From NCBI GenBank assembly GCA_035513175.1, contig DATKCN010000079.1:1-13131 (forward strand): DNA of 13,131 nt. Reading direction: 5' to 3'. Below the pieces are notes generated by a model. It worked only from the letters and a program-made list of their open reading frames with translations. It had not been told where the DNA came from and did not search any database. The stretch is from DATKCN01 sp035513175. Lineage in GTDB: Bacteria; Chloroflexota; Chloroflexia; Thermomicrobiales; CFX8. Each line of letters opens with the position of its first letter. The stretch's first letter is position 1. A program made the translations under genes and the position numbers. This document shows positions 1 through 6,500 of the stretch, in pieces.

Positions 1-1445
1 TCGCTGTTGGCGCCGCCGATGTCGTTGCGCTCCAGCGTGATCGTGCTGGGCATGACGATGTCGGCGTGGCGGGCGGACGCGGTCCAGAACGGGTCATGCA
101 CGACGATGGTGTCGACGCGCGCCAGCCCGCGTTGCAGCTTAGCGAGGTGCTGGTGGTGATGGAACGGGTTGCCGCCGGCCCAATAGACGAGCCGGATGTC
201 GGGGAATGTGTAGCGCCCGCCGTTGTAGTCGAACTCCGCGCCGGGATTGAGCAGCATGTCGGAGACGCGCGCGACCGGAATGAAGGAGCCGGAGCGGTTC
301 CTGCCCTGCGAGAGCACCGGAACGTTGAGCCCGGGCATCACGAAGCCCGCGCCGATGCGGTCAACGCAGCCGTACCCGAAGCCGTAGCCGCCGCCCGACT
401 GCCCGATCTGCCCGAGGATCGCCGCCAGCGCGACCCCCATCCAGGGGACCTGCTCGCCGAACTCGCTGCGCTGCAACGACCAGGTGGTGGTCACGAACAC
501 CCGCTTGCCCGCCAGCCGCAGCGCCAGCGAGCGCAAGGTTCCAGCCGGAATCTCGGCCAGCGGCGCGGCCCACTCCGGGCTCTTGGGCTGCCCGTCGTCC
601 AGCCCGAGGATGTAGCGCTCCAGCCGCTCGAAGCCGACGCAGTAGCGGTCGAGGAAGGCGCGGTCGTGCAGTCCTTCGGTGATGAGCGTGTGCGCCAGCG
701 CCAGCATCACGGCCACGTCGGCCCCCGGCGACACCGGCAGCCAGGTGGCCGAGGCCACGCCGTCCATGTCGTCCCGTTGCGGGCTGAGCAGCACGAACTC
801 GGCGCCCCGCTCGACGGCGCGGTCGAGGAAGCCCCGCACGCGGTGGCGGAAGACGCCCCCGTTGCTGACGGCCGTGTTCTTCAGCGGCAGCCCGCCGAAG
901 CACAGGAACACGTCAGTCCGCTCGGCCAGCACCTTCCAGGGCGGGCCGAAGGAGAGCATCGAGTCCGCGCTGGCGATCACGCGGGGCAGGATGACGTTGC
1001 CGGCCGCCGTGCTGTAGGAATCGACCGAGCCGGTGTAGCCGCCGAGGCAGTTCAGGAAGCGGTGCAACTGGCTCTGCGCGTGATGAAAGCGGCCCGCGCT
1101 GGCCCAGCCGTAGGAGCCGCCGTAGACCGCTGGGGCTCCATGGTCGCGGTAGACCCGCCCCAGCTCCGTCGAGAGCAACTCGGCGACCGTGTCCCACGAG
1201 ACAGGCACGAACGGCTCCGCGCCCCGCCGCTCGCTCGGACCCGGACCATGCTCCAGCCAGCCCTTGCGGACCATCGGCTGTGTCACCCGCGTCGCGTGCC
1301 GCGCGCTACGGATGACGTTATCCAGCAGCGGCGATGGGTCAGGATCGTGGGCGAAGGGGCGGATCGCCGTCAGGGCGCCGCCTTCGACGGTTGTCTCGAA
1401 CGCCCCCCAGTGCGAGAGGTGCAGCCCAGGCGAACGCGTTGCCAT
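1..1445 (-). CDS. Molybdopterin oxidoreductase, DMSO reductase/biotin sulfoxide reductase type (N-terminal part, cut by window edge)
   Basis: The minus strand is open from 1445 to the left edge: 481 residues of an enzyme family that is usually about 770 long, so the C-terminal third, including most of the cofactor-binding domain, is missing from the window. Visible landmarks are YGGSYGWASAGRFHHAQ, then FLNCLGGYTGSVDSYSTAAG, where Ser145 sits where the molybdenum-ligating serine of DMSO/TMAO reductases is found, and at the left edge ADIVMPSTITLERNDIGGAN. There is no N-terminal CxxC iron-sulfur motif, as expected for this Ser-ligated class (DMSO, TMAO and biotin sulfoxide reductases). No Tat signal is visible, which favours a cytoplasmic, BisC-like role reducing S- or N-oxides; the substrate is inferred. 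ATG at 1445 is chosen because AAAGGA lies 9 nt upstream; another ATG at 1454 almost touches that site. Confidence 0.9.
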   Translation of the reverse strand, partial: MATRSPGLHLSHWGAFETTVEGGALTAIRPFAHDPDPSPLLDNVIRSARHATRVTQPMVRKGWLEHGPGPSERRGAEPFVPVSWDTVAELLSTELGRVYRDHGAPAVYGGSYGWASAGRFHHAQSQLHRFLNCLGGYTGSVDSYSTAAGNVILPRVIASADSMLSFGPPWKVLAERTDVFLCFGGLPLKNTAVSNGGVFRHRVRGFLDRAVERGAEFVLLSPQRDDMDGVASATWLPVSPGADVAVMLALAHTLITEGLHDRAFLDRYCVGFERLERYILGLDDGQPKSPEWAAPLAEIPAGTLRSLALRLAGKRVFVTTTWSLQRSEFGEQVPWMGVALAAILGQIGQSGGGYGFGYGCVDRIGAGFVMPGLNVPVLSQGRNRSGSFIPVARVSDMLLNPGAEFDYNGGRYTFPDIRLVYWAGGNPFHHHQHLAKLQRGLARVDTIVVHDPFWTASARHADIVMPSTITLERNDIGGANS

Positions 1446-1487
1446 GTCGCTCATTCCTTTGATAGATGCCCGAACGTGTCTGGCGCA

Positions 1488-1493
1488 ACTATA
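1488..1493 (-). promoter_or_regulatory. Possible -10 element of the left molybdoenzyme gene
   Basis: Read on the minus strand, TATAGT matches the sigma70 -10 consensus at five of six bases and lies about 43 nt from the ATG at 1445. No good -35 hexamer is found at 16-18 bp, so this is a weak call. The inverted repeat at 1534-1579 begins about 40 bp upstream of it. Confidence 0.3.
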
Positions 1494-1533
1494 CGCGGGT
1501 CTCGCGTCGGCAGGACGCAGGGAAGCTCGGCGC

Positions 1534-1579
1534 GGTAAAGGACGACAACTGGCGGTGTAAGGGTTTGTCGTCCTTTACC
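1534..1579. repeat. Perfect 15-bp inverted repeat with 16-nt loop
   Basis: GGTAAAGGACGACAA (1534-1548) is followed after 16 nt by its exact reverse complement (1565-1579). The element lies between the divergent left molybdoenzyme gene and the cysteine hydrolase remnant. There is no T-tract after either arm, so a classical intrinsic terminator is unlikely. It could be an operator, a hairpin in a transcript, or the ends of a very small mobile-element remnant; the sequence alone does not decide. Confidence 0.75.
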
Positions 1580-1580
1580 T

Positions 1581-1620
1581 GCTCAAGAAAGACATGTGCA
1601 TCGCGCACATGTGCTTGAGC
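1581..1620. repeat. Two-tier hairpin with repeated ACATGTGC half-sites
   Basis: GCTCAAG (1581-1587) pairs with CTTGAGC (1614-1620), and inside it ACATGTGC (1592-1599) pairs with GCACATGT (1605-1612) around a 5-nt loop, leaving an asymmetric 4/1 internal loop. ACATGTGC also recurs as a direct repeat at 1607-1614, and GCACATGTGC (1605-1614) is itself a perfect palindrome. The element starts 2 nt after the inverted repeat at 1534-1579, and its 3' arm overlaps the possible -35 region of the rightward promoter, so a regulator-binding site is a reasonable guess. Confidence 0.7.
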
Positions 1621-1641
1621 CCCGGTCGCGTCCATCATAAT
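1615..1641 (+). promoter_or_regulatory. Possible promoter for the hydrolase remnant and DUF1786
   Basis: TTGAGC (1615-1620) and CATAAT (1636-1641) are separated by 15 bp, shorter than the usual 16-18. A second -10-like hexamer, TAGAAT, lies at 1641-1646. The -35-like hexamer falls in the 3' arm of the two-tier hairpin. Transcription from here would lead into the strong ribosome-binding site at 1687-1692. Confidence 0.35.
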
Positions 1642-1694
1642 AGAATGCAGGCTGACGCGCCCGGGAGGCGAGCGCCACCGCATACAGGAGGGCC

Positions 1695-1897
1695 ATGCGT
1701 CCGCTGCCAGACAACGCCGCGCTGCTCGCGATCAATGTACAGATCGGCATGGACGACCCGCGCCGTCCGCCGCTGTCGTGCACGCCATGTCGATGATGAA
1801 CCTGCACGAGGAGTTCGCCACGATCACGACGACTGACGCGCTGCTCGCGGCGTTGGCTGAACGGGCGGGCGCGCGGCGCTTGCAGGGCGCCCGTTGA
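1695..1897 (+). pseudogene. Cysteine hydrolase (isochorismatase fold) remnant with internal deletion
   Basis: AGGAGGG at 1686-1692 precedes ATG 1695. The first residues, MRPLPDNAALLAINVQIGMD, match the N-terminal beta strand of isochorismatase-type cysteine hydrolases. From about 1769, in another frame, the sequence encodes AVVHAMSMMNLHEEFATITT and then DALLAALAE, which matches the C-terminal helix and strand of the same family, ending at TGA 1895-1897. The middle, roughly 120-140 residues holding the lysine and nucleophilic cysteine, is missing, and the join near 1760-1769 shifts the frame, so no active enzyme can be made. The first frame stops after 33 codons at TGA 1794-1796, overlapping ATGs of the second frame (1793, 1796), so ribosomes might restart. 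The terminal TGA overlaps the TTG start of the DUF1786 gene. The family is recognised by motif; the deletion size is an estimate. Confidence 0.8.
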
Positions 1898-3003
1898 CAC
1901 GCCACGCGGAGCCGGCCAATCTCGACCCGCTGCGCATTCTGGCGGTCGATGTCGGGGGCGGCACGCAGGACGTGCTGATCTACGACAGCAGCCGCGCCAT
2001 CGAGAACTGTGTCAAGCTGGTGCTGCCGTCGCAAACGCACGTCACCGCCGCGCGGGTCCGGCGCGCGACGCGGGCCGGGAGGGATGTCTACCTTGCCGGC
2101 TCGGTCATGGGCGGCGGCGCGTCGAGCGAGGCGATTCTCCAGCACATCACGGCCGGTTTGCGGGTCTGCGCCGCGCCGGAACCGGCCCGCACGCTGCACA
2201 ACGACATCGCCCGCGTGCAAGCCATGGGCGTCGAGCTGCGCGACACGCCCCCGCCCGGCGCGGAGGTGATCCGCCTGTGCGACGTGGACATCGACGGGCT
2301 GGCCGCGGCGCTAACGCGCTTCGGAGTCGAGCTGCCGTCAATCTACGCCATCGCGGTGCAGGATCACGGCTACCTGCCCGACGCCGGGGGCCGCGAATTC
2401 CGCTACGAATACCTGCAATCGCTACTGCGCGGGGGCGGTGAAGCGCGCGACATGATCTTCCGCGAGCCGCCGGACTACATGATCCGCATGCGGGCCGTTA
2501 CGCGCGATCTGCCCGGCGCGGTGGTGATGGACACCGGCGCGGCGGCGGTGCTGGGGTCGCTGGGCGACCCGCTGGTTGCGGCGCGGGCGGGCGCGGAGGG
2601 CGCGGTGCTGGTGAACGTGGGGAACATGCACACGTTCGCCGCAGCGTTCCGGGGTGACCGCATCCATGGGCAGTTCGAGCATCACACCGGCGGGATCACG
2701 CCCGAACTGCTGGCCCGTCTGGTCGGCAAGCTGGCGCACGGAACGCTGACAGAGGGCGACGTGGAACTGGACGGCGGGCATGGCGCAGCCTTCGGGAACG
2801 ATTACGCGGCGCTGGCGCCATACCCGTTCGTCGCCATCACCGGCCCAAACCGACGCATCGCGACCGGACTCGGCTATCATGAAGCGGCGCCACACGGAGA
2901 CATGATGCTGTCCGGCGCGTTCGGGCTGGTTGACGGCTGCCTGCAGCTCTTGCGGTCCGAGGGTTATCATCTACCTGCTACATCGCTGCATCCCGACAGT
3001 TGA
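1894..3003 (+). CDS. DUF1786 family protein (ASKHA-like, COG4012)
   Basis: This 369-residue protein fits the DUF1786 family, which databases once labelled a pyruvate formate-lyase activating enzyme without firm proof. Nothing here suggests a radical SAM enzyme: there is no CxxxCxxC motif. Instead it has glycine-rich, actin-fold-like phosphate motifs: DVGGGTQDVLIYD (residues 19-31), VVMDTGAAAVLG (210-221), VLVNVGNMHTFAA (238-250) and GDMMLSGAFG (335-344), plus HHTGGITPELL in between. That suggests nucleotide or phosphate binding; the reaction is unknown. The TTG at 1894 is the only start codon before the first strand; its site is weak, and TTGA overlaps the stop of the preceding remnant, so translation probably depends on coupling with it. 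No membrane segment is visible, so it is likely cytoplasmic. Confidence 0.85.
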   Translation: MTRHAEPANLDPLRILAVDVGGGTQDVLIYDSSRAIENCVKLVLPSQTHVTAARVRRATRAGRDVYLAGSVMGGGASSEAILQHITAGLRVCAAPEPARTLHNDIARVQAMGVELRDTPPPGAEVIRLCDVDIDGLAAALTRFGVELPSIYAIAVQDHGYLPDAGGREFRYEYLQSLLRGGGEARDMIFREPPDYMIRMRAVTRDLPGAVVMDTGAAAVLGSLGDPLVAARAGAEGAVLVNVGNMHTFAAAFRGDRIHGQFEHHTGGITPELLARLVGKLAHGTLTEGDVELDGGHGAAFGNDYAALAPYPFVAITGPNRRIATGLGYHEAAPHGDMMLSGAFGLVDGCLQLLRSEGYHLPATSLHPDS

Positions 3004-3006
3004 GCG

Positions 3007-3029
3007 ACGCGCGTACTGGCAGCGCGCGT
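3007..3029 (+). terminator. GC-rich hairpin just after the DUF1786 stop
   Basis: ACGCGCG (3007-3013) pairs with CGCGCGT (3023-3029) around a 9-nt loop, starting 4 nt after the stop codon. No T-run follows, so it may be a Rho-assisted terminator, an attenuator, or only a transcript-end stabiliser. Confidence 0.35.
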
Positions 3030-3100
3030 GTTACTGCTGGACGACCACTGAGCGCCACATGGCGCGCCAACCCGCCCGCGCGCGGCTGAAGGAGACAGAC

Positions 3101-3328
3101 TTGTCCGGCAATATCGAAGACGAGGTCCTCGAATGGCTGCGGGCGCACCCCCGCGAGGACGGCTACGAGTTGCGCGAGATCGCGCGACAGTTCAGCATCT
3201 CCCCCGAACGCCTGCGCGACCGCCTGCGGCGCCTGGTTGACGACGGGTCGATCACGCAGAGCGATCCGGTGCACGGCTTCTCGGACGGCAATCCCATCTA
3301 TAGGCTGGTGGACAGCGCCGCTGGCTAA
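3101..3328 (+). CDS. Small winged-helix DNA-binding protein
   Basis: This 75-residue protein consists almost wholly of a winged-helix fold: helix 1 in EDEVLEWLRAHP, helix 2 in LREIARQFS, a recognition helix in SPERLRDRLRRLVDDG, then a short wing (SITQ to PIYRLV). Such small proteins act as transcription regulators or as modules of larger ones; the target is unknown. The TTG at 3101 is chosen because AAGGAGA (3089-3095) lies 5 nt upstream. An in-frame ATG at 3059 would add 14 residues (MARQPARARLKETD) but has no ribosome-binding site. It follows DUF1786 on the same strand with a hairpin between them, so co-transcription is uncertain. No partner gene is obvious. Confidence 0.6.
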   Translation: MSGNIEDEVLEWLRAHPREDGYELREIARQFSISPERLRDRLRRLVDDGSITQSDPVHGFSDGNPIYRLVDSAAG

Positions 3329-3422
3329 GCGATGCGAACCGGAGATACGGTTACGTCCTTCCCAGCTGGCCCATCAGCATCATGATGTTGAGCGCTCCAG
3401 GTGCGTTTGTGCCGAATCGTAG

Positions 3423-3451
3423 TTGTGCTTGTAGCGATTGTGTCGCATAAT
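3423..3451 (+). promoter_or_regulatory. Promoter of the toxin-antitoxin locus
   Basis: TTGTGC (3423-3428) and CATAAT (3446-3451) are separated by 17 bp. The spacer holds a small inverted repeat, GCGA-TTGTG-TCGC (3434-3446), that touches the -10 element, where an autoregulating antitoxin could bind. A larger near-palindrome, CAGCATCATGATGTTG, lies upstream at 3375-3390. The rest of 3329-3422 shows nothing else. Confidence 0.5.
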
Positions 3452-3526
3452 GTCGTCGTGATGATTCGCGCGCAGGGACGCGGACGCGCCAGGATTTCGC
3501 GAGATGTCGATGGGAGAGTTCAGAGC

Positions 3527-3979
3527 ATGATCGCGGCAGAACGGGAACCAGCCGCCGCTTCCGTCCGAGAGCAGGCACAGCTTCAAGAGCTCCAAGAGTT
3601 CTATCGCGATCGAGAGTTGCGGGCGTCAGGGCCAACCACGCTCATCAGTCCCAGCGGCCGGGCGTATGAGCTTCCTGAGACGGTTGTGCGCCTGCTTGCG
3701 GAAGTCGTGAACGCGCTCGCGCGCGGCGAGGCTGTCTCGGTCGTCCCGGTTCAGCAGGAGCTGACGACACAGGAGGCGGCTGATCTGCTCAACGTTTCCC
3801 GGCAGTATCTCGTCCGCCTGCTCGACAGGGGCGATATCCCCTGTCACAAGGTCGGAACGCACCGGCGGATCAGCTTGGGCGACCTGATGGACTACAAGCG
3901 AAGCCGCGATCGTGCGCGCCATCAGGGCTTCGACGAGCTTGCCCAACTGAGCCAGGAGTTAGGACTGTACGACGAATAG
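3527..3979 (+). CDS. Excisionase-family HTH antitoxin of a PIN toxin pair
   Basis: The 150-residue product has a helical N-terminal half containing PSGRAYELPETVVRLLAEVV and an Xis/MerR-like helix-turn-helix at about 79-124 (LTTQEAADLLNVSRQYLVRL, then IPCHKVGTHRRI and DLMDYK). This layout and length match the antitoxins paired with PIN-domain toxins in Actinobacteria and Chloroflexota. Such antitoxins bind and block the toxin and repress their own promoter. ATG 3527 is chosen because GGGAGAG lies 8 nt upstream; in-frame ATG 3461 would lie almost at the transcription start and GTG 3401 before the promoter. The next frame, for the toxin, begins immediately after the TAG stop. The gene looks intact although its partner is frameshifted. 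Confidence 0.8.
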   Translation: MIAAEREPAAASVREQAQLQELQEFYRDRELRASGPTTLISPSGRAYELPETVVRLLAEVVNALARGEAVSVVPVQQELTTQEAADLLNVSRQYLVRLLDRGDIPCHKVGTHRRISLGDLMDYKRSRDRARHQGFDELAQLSQELGLYDE

Positions 3980-4560
3980 GTGGCGCCGGTGTTGCCAGTA
4001 GCCGTCGTCGTCGACGCCTGCGTGTTGATCAAAGCTTCGGTGCGCGACACGCTGATCCGCGCATATGGAGCCGATCTCTATATCGGCTGCACTGGACGGA
4101 TGACATCCTCGCTGAAGTGGAACGTAATCTTGCCGCGACTGGTATGACGACGTCTGAGGGAGCCGAGCGACTTGTCGCCAGGTTCCGCGAGGTGCTCGCG
4201 GACGCGCGTGTGACTGGCTATGAGCGGCTCATTGCGAGCATGACCAACGATCCGAAAGATCGCCATGTTCTGGCTGCTGCCGTCGTATCCGGCTCACAGT
4301 TGATTATCATGGACAACCTGCGTGACTTCCCCGCGCACGCCATCGCAGACCTTGGCATCGACGCGCGTAGCCCGGATGACTTCCTGGTGGACCTGTTTGC
4401 TATGGAACCAGCGCTCATGGCTGAGATTGTCAATAATCAGGCGCGCGCATTGCGCCGGCCGTCGCTCACTACGGCTACGGTGCTGGCCAATCTGGCCCGG
4501 GACGGCGTTCCCACGTTTGCCGGCATGGTTCGCGCCCACATCGAATCTCGTCAATCGTGA
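3980..4560 (+). pseudogene. PIN-domain toxin, broken by a 2-bp frameshift
   Basis: From GTG 3980, directly after the antitoxin stop, the frame encodes VVVDACVLIKASVRDTLIRA and GADLY, with the first PIN aspartate (Asp12). After the Tyr codon TAT (4079-4081) two extra bases (4082-4083) shift the frame and translation ends at TGA 4145-4147 after 55 codons. Skipping two bases restores RLHWTDDILAEVERNLAATG, then SMTNDPKDRHVLAAAV and IIMDNLRDFP, through to the stop at 4558-4560. Together these parts hold the acidic residues of a PIN nuclease (D, E, D, D) at normal spacing, so the lesion looks recent. The extra AT sits in TATAT and may be a repeat slip or a sequencing error. An intact protein would be an RNase that cleaves RNA with Mg2+/Mn2+ until held by the antitoxin. 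Confidence 0.75.
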
Positions 4561-5069
4561 CCGGCGCCGCGAAAGGCACGCAATTGGTCGGACGTGTGAC
4601 CATCCGCCCCGCCCGCCCCGGCGAGCACGTCGCGCTCACCGCCCTCGTCATGCGCTCGGCGCAGCAACACTGGGGCTATTCGACGGAGTTCATGGCGTGG
4701 GAGCCGCAGCATCTGGAGATCGAGCCTGAGCACATCACGGATGCCGTCACGAACGTGCTGGAGATCGACGGGCGCGCCATCGGCGTCTACATGCTGCGCG
4801 GCGCGCCGCCCGAGATCGAGCTGTCGCGCATGATGCTCGAGCCGTCCGCCATCGGGTCCGGTCTCGGCAGGCGCATGTGGGAGCATGCCGTCTGCACGGC
4901 GCGGGACCTCGGGGCGCGGGTCATCATGCTCGACAGCGACCCGAACGCGGAGGGGTTTTACCAGCGCATGGGGGCAGTGACGGTCGGGGAGCACGACTGG
5001 ACGCCGCCGATGATGCCGGACTGGCGGGTCAAGATCATGCGCTTTGAGATTCCGGATCGATCCGAGTAA
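4557..5069 (+). CDS. GNAT-family N-acetyltransferase
   Basis: A 170-residue GNAT protein. VTIRPARPGEHVALTALV is the usual first strand and helix; LSRMMLEPSAIGSGLGRRMW holds strand 4 and the acetyl-CoA pyrophosphate loop (xxGxGLG type); MLDSDPNAEGFYQRMGAV is the C-terminal part with the FYxRMG signature. It would transfer acetyl from acetyl-CoA to an amine in the cytoplasm; the acceptor cannot be told. GTG 4557 overlaps the toxin stop (GTGA), suggesting translational coupling; TTG 4584, with AAAGG 7 nt upstream, is a credible alternative that starts closer to the domain. The location directly after a toxin recalls GNAT toxins, but the domain resembles ordinary acetyltransferases and no antitoxin of the RHH type is present. 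Confidence 0.8.
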   Translation: MTGAAKGTQLVGRVTIRPARPGEHVALTALVMRSAQQHWGYSTEFMAWEPQHLEIEPEHITDAVTNVLEIDGRAIGVYMLRGAPPEIELSRMMLEPSAIGSGLGRRMWEHAVCTARDLGARVIMLDSDPNAEGFYQRMGAVTVGEHDWTPPMMPDWRVKIMRFEIPDRSE

Positions 5070-5142
5070 CTGCCCAGGGTCGGCTCCCGGCGCCCAAGAA
5101 GTGATCCCGCGAGGCGTGATAGCCCGCGAACCAGGAGGAGAC

Positions 5143-5808
5143 ATGGGGCCAGAATCCCGCATCGAGGCAACCGGCTACCGTGACAGGCAGGTCCCCAACA
5201 CCTTCGTCCGTCAGGGCGACGCGTCCGACCGGCTCGCCGTCTTCCTTCCAGGCTTCGGCTACTCCTGTGACATGCCGCTGTTCTACTACGCCGAGTTGCT
5301 GCTCCTCTCAGCCGGCGTGGAGGTGCTGAGGGTTGAATACGCGTACAACCGTGAGCCGGACTTTCGCGATCTTCCGGCTGAGGAGCAGCGCGCATGGCTG
5401 CTCACGGACGCGGCCGCGGCCCTGCGCGCCGGGCTTGGCGAGGGCGAGTACTGCCAGTTGATTCTCATCGGCAAATCGATCGGGACCCGCGCCATGGGGC
5501 ACATCCTCACTGCCGAGCCTGTTCCGCCGAACACGCGCGCGGTCTGGCTCACGCCGCTCCTGCGCGACACAGTCCTTCGAGAGCACCTGCGGAAAATCAC
5601 GACGCCGTCGCTCCTGGTTGTTGGCGCCGCGGACGATCATTACGACGCAGCCTGTCTTCAGGAAATCGAAGACTCCCGCGGTCATGTGGCGCTCGTCGTC
5701 GCCGGAGCCGACCACAGCCTGGATATCGTGGGGGACGCGGTCGGATCCGCGCGGGCCATGGCGGATGTGCTTATGGCGATCGCGGCGTTTCTCGACCTCA
5801 GACGGTGA
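5143..5808 (+). CDS. Small alpha/beta hydrolase
   Basis: The 221-residue product has the alpha/beta-hydrolase plan: RLAVFLPGFGYSCDMPLFYY (oxyanion region), the nucleophile elbow LIGKSIGTRA with Ser112, an acid in VVGAADDHYD (Asp164 or 165), and His191 in AGADHSLDIV. The family includes esterases and related hydrolases; substrate unknown. ATG 5143 follows a strong AGGAGGAG site (5133-5140); 73 nt separate it from the upstream GNAT gene, so the two may share a transcript. There is no signal peptide. The gene converges on a minus-strand GNAT gene 58 nt downstream, with no clear terminator hairpin between them. Confidence 0.85.
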   Translation: MGPESRIEATGYRDRQVPNTFVRQGDASDRLAVFLPGFGYSCDMPLFYYAELLLLSAGVEVLRVEYAYNREPDFRDLPAEEQRAWLLTDAAAALRAGLGEGEYCQLILIGKSIGTRAMGHILTAEPVPPNTRAVWLTPLLRDTVLREHLRKITTPSLLVVGAADDHYDAACLQEIEDSRGHVALVVAGADHSLDIVGDAVGSARAMADVLMAIAAFLDLRR

Positions 5809-5866
5809 ACCGACCTGGGCGTTGAAGGAACCCCTCGCCTCTCGCTCCGGGGCATGACACGATCCG

Positions 5867-6412
5867 TTATGTCGCGGTGATGAGGATGTCATACAGCCGT
5901 TGCAGATCGCTCCAGCCGTACGCGACCACCAGCAGCGTTGCCCCGCCGAATGTCTCCTCCTTCTCCGCGACCACGATCCCGCCCAGCCGCTCGTAGAAGC
6001 GCCGGAACGTGCTCCCGGCAAACACCCAGAGCAGCATCGACGAGTGCCCACGCGCCAGCAGTTCGCGCGCGACTTCACGCGTCAGGCGGCGTCCAATGCC
6101 CTGCCGCTGCCAGTCCTCCAGCAGGTAGATCGCGTACAGCTCGCCGGTGTACTCAGAACTCCCCTGCTGCTCGGGTCCACCGCTGACAAAGCCGATGATC
6201 TCCCCATCCGGAGACTGCGCGACGTAGATGAACTCAGGCGCATCCGGGTTAGCGATGATGCCTCCCCAGTACCGTTCCCGTGGCGCGACAGCCAGCCGAT
6301 CCAGCAGGCCGTCCGGCACTAACCCGCGATAGGTCGTGCGCCACGACGCAACGTGCACCCGGGCGATTGAAGCGGCGTCGTCAAGGGTCGCAGCCCGAAT
6401 CGTGATAGTCAT
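5867..6412 (-). CDS. GNAT-family N-acetyltransferase
   Basis: A 181-residue GNAT enzyme: TIRAATLDDAASIARVHVAS at the start, YRGLVPDGLLDRL in the first helices, ELYAIYLLEDWQRQGIGRRL with the acetyl-CoA loop Q-R-Q-G-I-G-R, MLLWVFAGSTFRRFYERLGG as the late strand and helix, then a short C-terminal part. It resembles the many single-domain acetyltransferases that modify amines or peptide N-termini; substrate unknown. ATG 6412 has GGAAG 6 nt upstream. It is divergent from the SagB-type gene across 88 bp. It is not closely similar to the other GNAT in this window beyond the shared fold. Confidence 0.85.
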   Translation of the reverse strand: MTITIRAATLDDAASIARVHVASWRTTYRGLVPDGLLDRLAVAPRERYWGGIIANPDAPEFIYVAQSPDGEIIGFVSGGPEQQGSSEYTGELYAIYLLEDWQRQGIGRRLTREVARELLARGHSSMLLWVFAGSTFRRFYERLGGIVVAEKEETFGGATLLVVAYGWSDLQRLYDILITAT

Positions 6413-6500
6413 GCGTTACTTCCAATCTCCTGCGTGCCGCGCCCGAACGCAACAGGCTGCTTGAAGCATGGGATGATACCGCCGAGTGAAGGAGGAGATG

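Noticed and set aside
66..1538. Long plus-strand open frame of about 490 codons
   Set aside because: It lies antisense to the molybdoenzyme, whose minus-strand reading shows conserved motifs; the plus-strand translation is Arg/Ala/Pro-rich with no recognisable domain.
1534..1579. Inverted repeat as an intrinsic terminator
   Set aside because: Stem is strong but no T-tract follows on either strand, and the neighbouring genes diverge, so no transcript should end here.
1446..1694. Molybdenum-cofactor riboswitch upstream of the left molybdoenzyme
   Set aside because: The leader expected from the -10 element is only about 36 nt, and the hairpins lie upstream of that start, not in its transcript.
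4082..4083. Programmed ribosomal frameshift in the PIN toxin
   Set aside because: A -1 slip would restore the frame, but there is no X-XXY-YYZ heptamer or evident downstream stem; a repeat slip or sequencing error is simpler.
4551..5162. Minus-strand open frame over the GNAT gene
   Set aside because: Shadow of the acetyltransferase; its translation is composition-driven, without motifs.
5809..5866. Terminator between convergent hydrolase and GNAT genes
   Set aside because: Only a CCCC/GGGG pairing over a 14-nt loop is visible, too weak to call.
6413..6500. Promoter pair between the minus GNAT and SagB-type genes
   Set aside because: TTGAAG (6461-6466) and TATCAT on the minus strand exist, but no partner hexamer lies at acceptable spacing.
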